The notes under the pieces were generated by a model, which had not been told where the DNA came from, made no database searches, and saw only the letters and a program-made list of their open reading frames with translations. A stretch of 64,000 nucleotides of DNA, from NCBI GenBank assembly GCA_021234535.1, contig CM037833.1, positions 1,921,217 through 1,985,216 on the forward strand. The letters are read 5' to 3'. This stretch comes from Stichopus chloronotus. Taxonomy: Eukaryota > Echinodermata > Holothuroidea > Aspidochirotida > Stichopodidae. The translations under genes and the position numbers were made by a program. This document shows positions 37,270 to 51,700 of the stretch, piece after piece (position 1 is the first letter of the stretch; the number at the start of each line of letters is the position of its first letter).

Positions 37270-40200
37270 GGATATTGTTGCTGTTGTTGTTTATTTCATT
37301 TGTCATACAAGACATTCAAATATTTATACACAGAATTCATATACCAAATGTTACATAATACAAAAGGAGGACAAAATAGGTGACAATATGTGAATGCATC
37401 AAGGCAAAACAAAAAGGAACCAGATGAAGCGAGTAAGCTTTTTTAGTCTGGTCCTTAAAGTAGAACACAGAATCAAGAAGAAAAACATCAGAATGTGAAT
37501 ATGACCTTTTCATTAGACGACTGGAATATAGATGTGTGTGTTAACTGAAAAAAGTCAAAATTTCCTACGATGATAAAACAGATGCCTTTAAATATTTCTT
37601 AAATAAATTAAATTGGGTGCATTTCTAATGTCGAAGTCAAGGGAATTCCTGAAAGATACCCCATTACTTCTAATATATTGGTGGGCAAAAATTGTTCTTG
37701 TGTAGGGATGAAGAAGATTATCTCTTCCCCGGGTAGGATAATTATGGGGTGGTTTATTAGCGTGAAAAAATGAGAATCTTGAGGGAGTTGGGCAGTACTG
37801 TGCCTGTACAAAAAATACCTAACTGAAAATTGTAGTGATCACTTAGCTTAAGTATATTATGAAAATGAAAGAGTGGAAGGATGTGAGTATAATGTGAAAT
37901 ATTTAAAATACTTTTGACAGCCCGCTTTTGTAGAATAAACAGTTTTTCCGTATTCGTGGACAACATATCGCCCCATAATAGGATACTATAGGTAAGATGA
38001 GGTATGATTAAAGCATTATAGATAGTTAATTACGTACAAGTAGGGATATGACATTTTAATTTATTCATAACACCAACGATTTGAACTGCGGACTTATTAA
38101 CCTTGTAAATATGATCCTTCCAAGAGAGCTTGTCATCAATTACGACCCCTAAATATTTGACAGTATTGCTGTTTGTTATTGTGATATTCTTAAAACGAAG
38201 ACAAAACTCAGAATCACCTCTAATATTATTAAAAACCAGTGACTTTGTTTTGCTAATATTTAAGGATGACTTGCATGTATAACTAAATTACCAGTGTACA
38301 TAACAGCAATATGGGTGCATAATCTCATATGCTGCATGAAAACTACCATTCCAGAGAAGCCACTTCAAGGACTTGAATGAAGTCATGGTTATGATAATAA
38401 ACAGTTGTGTCACACACAAAAAAATTAAGAAAGTAGATGATTTGTGCAAATCATTTACTTAATATTAAAAGTGATCCAAGAATGGAACCTTGCCATACAC
38501 CAAGCTTAATATTATCAATGCTTGGAATCCAATCCATCGAAACGAACGAATTGTTTCGTTCCATAACTCTTAAACCAATTATGTGCAACATCTCCTATCC
38601 CATATCTGTCTAACTTGGTCAATAAAATGCTATGATGAACAAGGCCACAGTGCTAATTTTATGATCTAAATTATACACAATGTCGTCAACAAACTTTAAA
38701 GTAGCCATGTAGGTTGAGTGACCCTAACTAAATCCATGCTGTCCTGAATAAAGCAGATTATTTTTATTTGTAAAAGATGACAATCTTTGATACGAAAGTC
38801 ATTTAGAAAACGTAGGAACAGCGGTAAAACAGACAAGGCGATAATTTGAAACAACATTAATTCCGTCCTTCTTGTATATAGGAATGACCTTTGCAATCTT
38901 AAGCTTGTGAGGGAAAACACTATTAGAAAATGATAAATTCAAAGCATGAGTAAGAGAATCGGATAAGAAGACCGTAGATTTGTTTTAAAATATCATTTGT
39001 AAGGTCGTGATATCCCTGGTCTTTTTTTAATTTTGAAGAGTTAGAAAAGCACTAATAACTTCGTCAGGAGTCACGGGGTGTAATACGAATGTGTCACACA
39101 CTAACGTCAATTAAGTAAAACCAAAGTTATGATTGGTGTCTTCTATTGCCCACGTCAGTTTCTTTCCAACAGATGTTAAATAGTTCTTGAAATGTTCGGC
39201 AGTATTTTTTTCATAGTATTAGAAGTACTGTCACTTGTAAGTGTCACGTCAGCACCAGTACAATTAGTTCCCCATCGCCTATTTAATATCCTATTAATAC
39301 CAGACCAAATCCTTTTACTATTGTCTTTATTACTATTGAAGAACTGACGGTAATAAGATTGTTTAGCATTTCGAATTACATTAGTTAATTTATTGTTAAA
39401 ATTACGGTAATGTAATAAGTTGCTTCAGATGGTTTTCTTTTGTAGGCACAGTACAGGATATTCTTCGTACGAATTGACTTAAGAGTACTATAGGTAATCC
39501 AAGGTGATTTCTGTAAATCTTTCATATACACAACTTTACGTAAAGGGCACTGTCTGCTGAAATTGTTACAAAGTTTATTGTAGAAAATAGTAAAAGCAGA
39601 TTGTGCATTATTTTGCGACAAAACATCATGCCTGTCAATAGAGGCTAGATCAGATCTCATATGCATTATTCTAGATGAACTGGGTCCCCGTCTATTTGTA
39701 ACAGTATTTTCAAGATTGACACTACTAGGTCCTAAATTTTCGCATGTAATGGCAATGGGATAACGATCAGATTTATCACTTCTAATGATAGTGGGCTTGG
39801 TTGTATGATTAGTACGCCTATTGGTAAAAATAATGTCACTGAGTGGAGTGGAAACATGTGTCACTCTAGTGAGCTTGTTGATTACAGGATAGAAGGAATA
39901 CGATAACAGCAGATTTTCGAAAATTTCCCCATCTGTCTCGAAAGAAGACTGATATTAAAGTCACCAGCAATGAAACATAAATTGCGATCAACATTAAGCT
40001 CACTAAAAGTATCACTGAAATCAGTGAGAAATCTATCAACGTCTTCTCCTGGAGGGCGATATACGACCCCAGTTACAATTTTTCTTTGTCCTATCCAATA
40101 GATTTGCAAAAAAAATAATGACTCGAATTTGTTTGGGACTGACAAATCATTCATAACTGAAAACTCTAAGTCCAATCCTAATGTCTGTTCAACCTTAGTT

Positions 40201-40450
40201 CCATATAGTCATTTTCATAGATCGAAGTCTCAGTAATTGCAATAATAGAAAAGGGTTAATTGTTGATAATGTTAATAAAAGTCACAACCGATTCAAGGTT
40301 TTTGGGTAAGGACATGGCATTAACGTGAAATAAGGAAAAATCCAATTTATCGTCACTACTGGCTATAACATTGAAGGTATCAAGATCTGAATAAGTGCAA
40401 TGAATAGGAGTCTGTGAAGGATCTTTCTCGCATAACATCAGTAGAGTTGT
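37270..40450 (-). mobile_element. Minus-strand LINE (endonuclease-RT type), full length or nearly so but broken
   Basis: Read on the minus strand from 40450 down: an N-terminal piece (40256-40438, LFHVNAMSLPKNL), the endonuclease core (39882-40175) with GVVYRPPGEDVD and the FIAGDFNISLL motif, then 39385-39864 with the linker typical of LINE pol proteins (LSDIIFTNR and KSPWITYSTLKSIRTKN). The RT (about 39300-38100) survives only in short pieces, and 37757-37966 is the C-terminal end (LFILQKRAVKSILNISHYTH). Multiple indels; inactive. The 3' end has a short CAACAACAGCAACAA-type tail (plus strand 37276-37292), as many CR1/L2-like elements have. Confidence 0.8.
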
Positions 40451-41378
40451 AAAATAAAATGAAAAAAGTAAAAGTAAGAAAGTGAAAAAGTAAAGAATAA
40501 TGAAATCTAATAACTGTGGTGGTTTAAGTGACGGTAGGTAAGGATAATGGAAAATAAATCTCTGAATGAAAAGTGATAGAAGGAATCAAGATGGCTATAT
40601 CGAACACAAAGAACTCCTCCTTAGCATACCAAAATAGTACATATGCAAATGGAAAAACCAAAGCAAAAGTATATTACTACCCATTCTATCCATGTAATCA
40701 AACGTTACACACATTCATTAAAGGCACAGCACCTGCAGCACGTTTCACCAGCTTTATTGACAATAAAAAACACTAAGTAATCACTATTGATACGTTAAAC
40801 GACGGTAAATTAGTCTCATCACAAGAACAAGAAGTGGCATATGTGTTCGTATTTCAGTTTTGATTACCTTCTAACCAATTCCACATAAAAATGTTAATGT
40901 AAAATATCATTATAACTAAAGACTATTTAAGAGATCAATCAATCGAGTAAGCTGATGTTCATAAAAGGTTCAAGAATGTATTCACCTGCATTAAAATCAC
41001 TCATTGGTGATGTTCAACAGATTATTCTTAGTTTTTCTCAACAAATAAAATATCTTGAAATAGTGTTCACATGAAGGGCAACAGAAACTGACAGAAACAC
41101 ATGTGAACGTGAAAGTTAATTTTTTTTTACAACAGTCAGTTTAAAATGACCAAACACACGGGAAACGCAAATTTTGTTCTCTAAGGCCAACTTTGAGTAC
41201 CAATTTATATGATATGTCGTTCTAAAAACCAGTGTTTGGGACACAGAATAGATTCACACCGTTTAGAAAAGATTCCGTGTGCATGACCGTTATTATCCCA
41301 AAAGAAGTGACACGTTTAGTTACAGGCATGTATGAGCTATCCCGAAATTCCTTCCTTATCCAAGTGAAATTCGCCATA
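40451..41378. other. Anonymous spacer between two relics
   Basis: No recognised domain. It may include the 5' untranslated part of the LINE that ends at 40450. Confidence 0.35.
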
Positions 41379-42700
41379 CTATATTGTTAGCAGATAGAAA
41401 ATGCCGACTGTGGCCCATTTTTCAAAAATTCTTTTCCAAAACCCACCAACCATAAAAAAAGGGGAAAATCTCACAAAGTGGTTAAACACATGAATAAATG
41501 ACACGATATATGTGACCATATTCAAGGTTTCATATACATCCACATCCATATCTATGGCAATATTCTTGATGTTTTTCCAATGAAGAGAGTTCAAACAATT
41601 GCGACAAAAATGTCTTTTATGACCATTTTTTGTAATGCCACCAGTACTGACCAGAGGAAACTTTTATCGTCATCAACATTCTTCGTACTAACAACCGCCC
41701 CTTTCGATGCAAACGCTCTGGCGAGTGGGAAGTACGAGCTTCGACGCAAATGTTCATAAACGACGACATGTATTTTAAAATCAATGATTTGATTCTGATG
41801 GTTTCTTAGCCCAAGCAATCAAATCTGTAAGATTTTATTCATAAACCTGCCAAATATCCATTGCCTTGGCTTTTTTTTCCGTCAAAAGCCCTTGTAATCT
41901 CACTAGGTGTAGGTTTAACATAGGTGTTAGTGGTATCTAACAATGTCGGTTCTGTGACAGACTTGAGCGAATTTGTTTTGCAGCTTGCTGTACCGCTTGA
42001 GAACCACTTAGTTTTCCAATCGCCCTGATGTTCCTTGCTTATGTGCACCCAGTACATTTATTAAGTCAGCTTTTCTGAGTTTACTATTACCTTTTAGAAC
42101 ATGTTCCTTTGAAAGAGATTCTAATTCAACAAGTTCCATTGCATTCGTATGCATTTTATTAAGAATAAAAATAAAAAAAATGAAAATAATTTTCTTAAGC
42201 CATTTTCTGTTTTGGATTGATATGCTTGTTATTAACATATAAATAAATGTGTAATGAGAATTTCTTAAGGGCGCACTTCTGAGATGGTATTGAATTCATT
42301 TCATAGTGCTCCAAGGGTTGGTCCTTCGGCACTCCAATAGGTTCTTATTTCTATGTCTACTCCATACTAGACCTGAATTTACTCCGAGAAATTTTGCTGC
42401 ATTGTATATTGAGTGGAATGTGTGTTTCTCATTAGATACCATATTCTTCAACTCTACATATTTACTATTTTTTCCTTATTTTGGTGAAATAGGTGTGATC
42501 TCTATCACGCATTTTCTTTTCAATTGGCTTCTTTTGCTGTGACACAACAACTTCCACTTTCTTAATTGTACCTTGCGATGCTAATTTATCCATTAATTCA
42601 AATTTTCTCATAAGTGAACATCCTTTTAGACCGTGAGCTTTTACTAAGTCTTTTATTTCGTGTTTACACCATATGAGAACTCCGCTTCTCGTGTCGAACT
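41379..42700 (-). pseudogene. Relic with tandem SAP-like motifs, resembling large-DNA-element (Polinton/adintovirus-type) proteins
   Basis: Minus-strand fragments in different frames line up as one decayed protein. At about 42665-42560 there is a helix pair of SAP type (LVKAHGLKGCSLMRKFELMD), repeated at about 42140-42050 (LSKEHVLKGNSKLRKADLINVL). Further on, 41818-41591 contains a VVYEHLRRSSYFPLA stretch and a DDDKSFLWSVLVAL stretch. I associate this order (SAP-like, Ser-rich substrate segment, then a CFxWSVL block) with uncharacterised proteins linked to the family-B DNA polymerases of self-replicating elements, from memory and with limited certainty. Stops and frameshifts separate the pieces; no intact gene remains. 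Confidence 0.4.
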
Positions 42701-43892
42701 ATACTGCAATACTATACTATAGAAGTTCGTTTGATGAACACACTGACTCATCGGCGCCTACAAATTTTGCGAAAGCCGAGATTGTTAGAACTTATTATGT
42801 TGGTTACTAACTAGCGGGGTTGCTATCTAAACGGAGCGTCACGACTAGTTGCCCGCGAGCGTACAATAAAATTTTGGAAGGAGGCCAGGATCAACCTCAT
42901 CCACCCATTTCACCCTGGATATAGGTATTGCCATTACGCTAACAATATTTATTATGTGTCTCCTAAAATTGCATTGATAGTTCATAAGTACTTTGTAACA
43001 TGACATTAATGAATCAAAATCAAAGGAAAATTTTGAGGAGAGTTAAAGGTAGTACCCGGGTCATCGAGCTCGTCTGTGATGCCTTATAGGTAGTCAAAGT
43101 TTGGACCACGCTTTAAAATAACTTGCATATTAAAACTACTTTCGTTGGTCAGAATCGATCACAGGAAACCATGATACTTCTAGAAGTATACAAACTACAT
43201 TTGTTTACAGTCGTTATACATGATACAACTGACAGATTACAAATAAATATCACGGCTGTAACACGTTGGAAGTAAAACAAACATGAACATTGAAATTGTC
43301 ATATCTTGGACTTTTAATATTGTTGAATTTAACATTTTGTACTTTATAAAACTTGTAAAAGGACATCGTAAAGATAGAGCCTGCACACAAGTCATGCAAA
43401 AATCCCAAAAAAGTGACATCTGCTTTTGGAATTTGGGATGCAATTGCATTTACCGAAGTTGCAATGAAACTTTACCAAATTGAAACAATTTCTCTCATAT
43501 TCGAAATAACCTGCTTATAAGTCAACGAAGTCAACTGAGAATCGGAATACAAAGCGAATTGAGTAAAAATATCAAAATATTGAAAAGTCATGTCTAATGC
43601 AAAATATGTTCAAAATTGTAATTCTTGGTCAAGTATATCCATATTGTAACGTCGGCCTACTTATCAAATGACCAGAGGAAAGCAGAGTCTCAATAAACAG
43701 CCAAAGAGTTGTTTTGCAGGTCTACAAAACTTTGTTTAAAAAATCTCTCTCCAGTCCGAACATAGTTAAAATGACTGCATTTTGAGCCACAAGGAATATA
43801 AAGAAAATAGAGAATATGAAAAGGAATAATAATAACAACTGCACTGCCGTGTGTACCCTATACATCAATACGGCCTTCCTGTTATCTTTAAT

Positions 43893-44075
43893 GTGCGAGA
43901 CCTGTTGAAGTCGCAACCCCTGCGAGCGAGCCAACTTGTCGCACGTGCGACTTCTGTGAAGGTCGCAACCCCTGCGAGCGAGCCCGTCTTGTCGCAACGT
44001 ACGAGCTCTGTGTGAGTCGCAACCCTGGCGACAAACTGTATCCTCACACTAAGGTGCGAGATCTGTTTCTGTGTG
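43893..44075. repeat. Tandem repeat, about 54-bp units, 3.4 copies
   Basis: Units start at 43893, 43945, 43999 and 44054, each with GTRCGA at the head and, in the first three, GTCGCAACCC near the middle. Much more GC-rich than its surroundings. Minus-strand ORFs across it (43722-43997, 43865-44128) are repeat readthrough. Confidence 0.85.
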
Positions 44076-45753
44076 TTGGCGGTGTACTCGCACGTTCGAA
44101 ATCTGTTCTGTTCTGGGGCGTCGATCATTGGGGTCTTCTTCCTTTACTGGCTGTACTGTGATCTTTTAGATTTCTTTTTCGGCGGCAGAGGTTACAGCTT
44201 ACAGTCGTTACTGGGCCTACTCAACAATGAAAATCTGTGCTCCGAGTGTCTTATGCACAGCGAGTTACACTTCTTAAAAATTACGGCACCCTGCATTAAA
44301 GACTTACGGCAATAAAAACGTCATTCTTTCACAATTAACTAGATGTCATCAGTTGGTCTTTCTTAAAATTACTTTAACTACAATGCATAACGTTATAAAA
44401 TTCTACGACAATCTTTGCGTTTTCAGTTACACCAGTTTCTTAGGCAAACAAGACGGTAGAATTTCTACTTCTCAACTACATAGATTCATTACACCAGATT
44501 TTATGAAATACGAAAAAATGGCTTTACCTCACAACTTTACTCCGCACAATCCGTACACAAAATTTCTCCAAATCCAAGGAAAAACACAATTAACGTTAAG
44601 TCACAGATAACGACGCCCAATAAGGCACGAATTCACTAAGTCTACACGTGTAACTGGCCCTCTCTATCTTGAACTCTCCGCAACCTTTCCTCAAACATTT
44701 CGTTTTGTACAACTTCATATTCCCCTTCCTGTCAATCACAGGCTAAAATTCTACTTTTTTCAGTTTCTAGGCCACGCCCAGCCACCATCCCAACTTAATA
44801 AAATACAAAGAGATACGTGCAAGGAGTTTGGTCTACTACCTAACATTGACCAATCACCATTGCTTACTTCCAACCCGTCCAACACGTGGTTCTAAAAATA
44901 AGTTTTTGCCTTCTCCAAAGGAGGCCGTCTGACTAGCTTCCGCAGTAGCAGAAGCGCCTATAAAGGAAAGGTTAAACAAACGTGCGTAGAGCTGAAACAA
45001 TATCTGGGTCTTGTTTTTGAAAAATATTCCTTGGAGAAGAGCGTTACCCCGTTACAAAAAAAAAAATCATGGTAAAACATGAAACGACAATTGTGCAAAG
45101 AAGGAATCAGCATTAGCTACTGAAGAGGATAAATCACTATGTTATTTGCAACACCGAATTTCTGTTATAATATCCATACTATGGTACTCGAAATACGGAA
45201 ATGCTCAATCAAATGAAGGATATTTTCCACTGATGTTGTCGATATGATTCATCGTAAAAGATATTGTATGAAGTATGTCGTGCAATTATGTTGTTCATTG
45301 TGTGTATCAAATCTCCATCTTGACACACGTAGGTCACATAAAAATCTACCAGTCAGTAAAGAAAAGTGCAGACAATATGCCAGATGAACGAGGGAAGTAG
45401 GGTACACAGTGAATGGAAGAAGTACAAGAGCATCAGTGCCCTTTACAGACGTAATCTATATTATTTTCATTCTTTAGGTGCATACAAATCAAGTCTGTTT
45501 TAGTGAATCGTGAAGTAATCAACGTTGCCTTAATCTAGAATGCTAAGCATGCATTGCGAATGAGCACCAAAGTGAAAGAAAAACATTCGCTTTGAGATAC
45601 TGTCTGATTTATTGAAGACACAGGTACAAAGGTCTATTTGTTTATTGTACGTAACGCACTGCTGCACACACCAACACGGTTTGAATGCATTAAGATAACA
45701 TCATTTGTGTAATACAAGCAACACTATTACAATTAAGAGCACCATAACAAGCA
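44076..45753. other. Upstream flank of the second receptor
   Basis: Short ORFs at 44073-44315 and 44353-44610 have no recognised domain. The last 400 bp before 45754 may hold the promoter and 5' UTR, but no clear TATA or initiator could be assigned. Confidence 0.3.
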
Positions 45754-48700
45754 ATGGCTTATGCCGTAAAGATGGCGAAATATTTCATAGCAGGTTTCTT
45801 TATTACAAGGCTACTAACAATTGGTAAGTTTTACTATTACTTCACTACATTTTCTTGAAGAGCAATGTTTTCAGTTATTGGGGTGAATAAGATACATCTT
45901 TTCAAGATAATACACAGAAAATATTAATGTAATGGAATTTTCATAATAAAACATGCACACATGGCTCACATACATAACACTGTAATATAATTGTTTCAGT
46001 AGAATCCACAATTTACGTTACTGACATTTAGTGTCTTCAACTGTGATGAAAATTTCAGGAAAGGTGAAACGCTATATTGAATACTGTCGTTTCTAAATGA
46101 TACATCTAGTGCCTGATCTCCGTTAGTATGACTTTGTTAATGCTATTGTGCAGTTCATCTTGAGTCAACGACAAGGCTATTTCTATAACCTCATTGATCT
46201 CAACAATCACAGGATCAGAAGATGGCCAGCTTTGCATCCCCTTTCAGATTCTTGAATTTGGAGAAAGAGGGAACATTACCTGCTCGTTTCAAGAAGATTA
46301 CTTTGGTGTATACTGGTATGACACGCAGGACCTGACCCAACAACCAGTTCTCCATAAAGAAAACGGAATATTGGGTGGTGATGGCTATGAGTCAGGAAAA
46401 TTTGATCTCGCACAGGATGGGTCGTTACTTATCAGAAATGTTACTAGCGAATACGAAAGAGTTTTTACTGTTGTGATATTAGAAACTCGTCTGACAGAGA
46501 ACCTGAAACATGAGACTATTGAAGTCAAGGTCTTTGGTAAATGCAAATTAAAACGTTGCTTTGCTCTAGGACTTTCGTAGAATGTTATATATATATATAG
46601 ACCGTTAAGCGTTCCTTTACCGTCCATATTATGCCGTTTTTCAAACAACATGTGCGTCATCGTATCTGAAAGTAAATGATTACCTTGTGTTTCATGATAT
46701 TGTCCTAAATTAGATATCAAGTTATCACATGTCATGAGTTCATTGCGTTTTTTTTTTTTTTTTTTTTTTTTGCAGCTCGTCCATCCGTACCTTATCCAGT
46801 GATAGATCAGTGCATGAATCAACAGTACTGCTACAGTAAACTTCGCGATGGTGGTATATTAAAATGCACAGTCGAGAACGCTAGACCACCCGTAAATTTA
46901 ACATGGATAGAGAAGACGAGTGGAGGGGACACGGACACAACGTCCAATCAGACACATGTAATCAAATATGGTTTAGCTACGAGCACAGCAGTAATGACTT
47001 ATAAAAAGAGCGTCCCTCCCTACTTTGGAGTTTTTGTCTGTAAGGCCCAGCATAACGCCCTTATACTAATAAATCCCGCATCGTTCACAATAGTAGAGCT
47101 TGGACAACCAAAGTACAATTTAGCAGGCGTAACCATGAAAGAGATAAAACTCGGTTCATCAGTCGTATTGCAGTGCAACAAGGGGAATATGATGTACTTC
47201 GTATGGAAGAGAGCAGTAACTCAATCTGAAAACCATGTAATTGCACATGGCTACACCACAGTAGGAATAACATTTTCTGAAAATCCTTACGAAATTGACA
47301 GTGATGGACTATTAGTAATTCCTCGATTAACCAAGGCTCAAGAGGGTCTTTACGTCTGTTACTCTGGTAACGGCTTTCGAGAACATGCTGACAGCTATTT
47401 AATTACCACTGGTAATTTGAAAATTATCTTTGTACAATTGCGTTGTGTAATAATTTTGTAAGTTAAGAGCCCCAAATGTCGATATTATATTTTTCGATGT
47501 CATTGCTCTACGATTGCCCCTTTTTCTTTAAATAGGCTTATTAGACCAATCCCTACGACTAAACATAAAACACAACATTTTTGAAACTACAAGTATTGTT
47601 TTGCGCACATGCTTTAGGTACACTTGGTACATTGACGTCTACACATGTCTGTAATCAAACATTCCGTGTTCAATTATCTCTTCATCTAGGTTTTGGGGCC
47701 ACAACTACCAGTGCAGGAACAGTAGCAGATAACTTGACAATATCAAAGGAAAGGAAGCTCTTAGACGCTATTGTGATATGTATTGGCATCATATTTCCGT
47801 TTGCTGGATTGGTGTTACTATGGATAGGTTTGATTCATTCTACCATAACATATACAATTACAAAGTTGCGACGTTTTAAAATTAGGCGAAACTGTGTTGA
47901 AAGCCACGATTGAAAGAGTCACTCTGAACATACAGCTTATAATACGAGTATAATAGCTGTGAGTTTCATGGGTGTGTCGAACCATCCAAGTTTGTCATGG
48001 AGTGGATATTGTTTTTCCTTTCATGACGAATTCGAAACAGATGTCACCAATCAATGCTAGCTGCCTTTAAATCCTAGATGAGCACATACAGTTGGAATAT
48101 ACAAACATACTACCTTAAAAGGATGGTCTAGACACGAACATAACTTTAATATGTTGAAGAGCAAGTTAATCTGACCATTGCCGTGAAACTTCCATTCAAT
48201 TTCCATGTGTTGTTCCCGAGATATGAGCAGTTGAAGTTGCCACATTCGTTACTGACAGTTAACTTGAAGCAAGTATGAGTGATGTCATCTCCCCACATCG
48301 ATAAACTATTTTATGTTTTTCTTTAAAATATATACCAAATTTAATACTTCAATATACAGTGATATCGTAATGTGAATGTAGGAGGGGTATGAGAGCTTTG
48401 TGACCTTCATGGAACCAGTGTGTAGGCTGACAACCTGCTGATTTCAAGGTCAAAATAATAAATTTAAAAATGAAGAAAACAAAAGACTCTGTAGTAATGT
48501 GAAGAGATGATGTCACTCCTGTTTACTTCAAGTTCCCAGTTGGTAGCAAAGGGGGTAACTCGAACTGATTAAATCGCGGAACCATGCATGGGAACTGAAT
48601 GGAAGGTTTACTATAAGGGTCACATTTACTTACTCTTAAACATATCAAAGGTAAATTTCTGCCTGGACTATCCTTTTAATATTTATCATAAATTTTTCAT

Positions 48701-51700
48701 AGCTAATGGAAAAATTATGAACTATTTTAGCATTGACGAAAACCAAAAACGTTCTCGTCGTCTACCTAAAGTATAAATTAAACACATTCGGTACGTTACT
48801 AAATGCAAATGTAAACAACAGAAAACCTTTTTCATCGTGCATCAGAATCAATTTCCACTGGATGTTACAACAAATTTCTTTTTTTTTCATTTTCTTACAG
48901 TGACGGAACATGAGAAAAATGTCTCGAATACAGGTACAAAAGAAAAATCGACTGACCATTGTAAAGTTTGTTGTATTTTCTTTGTTAGGTCCATTTTGAA
49001 TCAACAGAGAAAGACAAAAAAAAAACCAACACAGTAATGTGATCTTTAACAGGATTTTTAATGATTTTCTATTTGGTGATTGTATGACATATTAAGTTTC
49101 GTTATATTTACAGTGCATGTATGTAGAAAACTAGTCATGATAGCTGGTTTCAAAACTTTGTTTATCATAATCAATTAGTTGTGTTCTGTCTTATGTGTTC
49201 TATCAAGTTGTTTTTGTTCATTATCGTCGATTTCAATATTGCACATATATTTGTGGATAGGGGAAAAAAGTCTTGTGCACAATACCGGGACAATCATGCT
49301 TACTAATACGTCACTCTTCATTCATTATGTCATTCGTCGATCTCACGTTTAACACCCCTCGCTGTAAAAAGTATCCCTTCTAACTCTACGTAGATGTAAG
49401 AAGGCATGCTATCAGAATTCAAGCACAAGATGATCCCGGGATGCCGTTGATGCCACAAACCTTCTCAAGGAATGCTGAAGGTAAACTTACAATGGATTAT
49501 TTTAAAAAAGTGATGCTCAGGTTTTATACATATTTCATCTAATATCGGTTTTTATTGCTACTAGTTCCTTCAGAAAGTCTGGTATCTGATGAAGAAAACA
49601 ACGATACTTCAAATGTGAATGGTAAGAAAGTGTCCTTCTTTATTGCTACTAAACTTTATATCTTAGAGACAATTTATCAAAGTTTGTGGTACATTGCTCT
49701 CGGTCTACCCTAGATACTCTAAGATGAAATGTACATGATATGAGAATATTTTCTTATACTTTCATGGTCACTGTTATAGACAGGTGGGTGAGACAGACTA
49801 CTGATATTGTAATATAAAGTATCCCTTCTAACTCTACTTAGATATAAGAAGAGACACGATGGACGAATTTCAAGCACAAGCTGATCCTGGGATGCCGTTG
49901 ATGTCACAAAACTTCTCAATGAGTGATGAAGGTAAACATACGATGAATTATGTTAAAACAGTGACGCTCAGGTTTTATACATACTTCATTTGATATCCTT
50001 TTGTATTGCTACTAGTTCCTTCAGAATGTCTGGTATCTGATGAAGAGAACAACGATACTTCAAATGTGAATGGTAAGAAACTTTCCTTTTTATTGCTATT
50101 TAAACGTTATATCTTAACGACAATGTAAAAGTTTGTAGTATATTGCTCTCTGTCCAACCTAGATACTCTAAGATGAAATGTACATGATTTGATATTGTCT
50201 GATACTTTCATGGTCACTGTTATAAATAGGTGGGGTGAGACAGACTACTGATATTAGTGTAGAAAGTATCCCCTCTAACTCTACTTAGATGTAAGAAGAC
50301 ATGCTATCGACGAAATTCAAGCAAAAGTTGATCACAGAATGCCATTGACGTCACAAAACTTTTCAGTGAATGCTGAATGTTTACATAGAGTGAATTATTT
50401 TAAAACAGTGACGCTTAGGTTTTATACAAATTTCATTTAATGTTTGTTTTTATTGCTACTAGTTCCTTCAGAAAGTCTGGTATTTGATGAAGAAAACAAC
50501 GATACTTCAAATGTGAATGGTAAGAAAGTGTCCTTCTTTATTGCTATTAAACGTTATATCTTAAAAGAATAGTCCAGGATGGGTTTACAACGAAGGGAGA
50601 CCTGCAAGATATTCCAAAAGTACTATCTTAAGGAATTCTTAAGACTAACGTATTGATAAGGAGAAAAAATGAATAAATTCACCGCGACAATTCTTAGCTC
50701 AGAGTGCCCAAGCCTGCCTCATTAATAATTCATTACAACAGTTCCGTGACGTAGAACTCTCACTTCCTGTCTACAATGCGCTCACACTAGTATACGTACG
50801 GGCGGTGCAGACGCTATCAAGATGCCGATGTGTCAGGCGTTTGGCTGTGTAAATCGGCCTTCGTCAACCTCAGAAAAAAGGTTCTTTGCTATTCCTAATC
50901 CAAAGAAAGATCCAGAGAGGTGTAAGAAATGGCTACATGCTATTGGGACTAACAAATTTACGTTTTCAACGTATTATTTCAATAAAAACCGTTTGGTGTG
51001 TGAAGACCACTTTGAGGAAAGCTGCTTCACAAGGAACATGGCAGCAGAATTTGGACTTACACCACCGAAGAAAAATTTGAAAGCTGACGCGATCCAAACC
51101 ATATTTATCCACAAAAGTAGGCCTTCAACAGCAAGAGAGACCAGTAAGAGAAGGTCTGCTGCTGTTCAAAAAATGGAGGTTTGTTTAGAAAGGCTATTAT
51201 TATTCCTCGGATTTTCGATCTCGTCATTGACCAATGTTCGTGTATCTTGTTGCACAATACCACACACACTGAGTTAGGCTAAGTACTGTACAGTAGTAGG
51301 GTACAGTACTAACATTAGACTAAGTTACTGCATAGAAGTGCTATCCTTCCATGGTTACTGTACATTAACTGTTAATGTTGCCATACATGTAGTATGTACA
51401 CTTAGGTTTGGCAACAGTACATACTGTATCGTCAAGGACCCGAATTTGCCGCACGTCTTGTTTAACTATCCTAACACTTATCATTCCATATCACCGTAGC
51501 AACGCAATAGCCTACACTTTCGAACGTCAGAATGAAAGCTCACCTTGTTTGCCGTCACAATGAATCCATTCGAAGTATGATTTAAACCCGAATTTATTAT
51601 CAAACTTACAATATATCAACTGTTTTTCTTCTGTTTTGGCCTTTTTAAAATTTCAAAGTGAGTGTTGTTCATTGATGAATATTTCCAGGTCCGGCTAGGG

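Noticed and set aside
43722..44128. Minus ORFs of 87-91 aa rich in Arg/Cys
   Set aside because: Readthrough of the 54-bp tandem repeat.
46385..46822. 145-aa minus ORF with poly-Lys
   Set aside because: Shadow of the Ig exon and of the T-run at 46749-46771.
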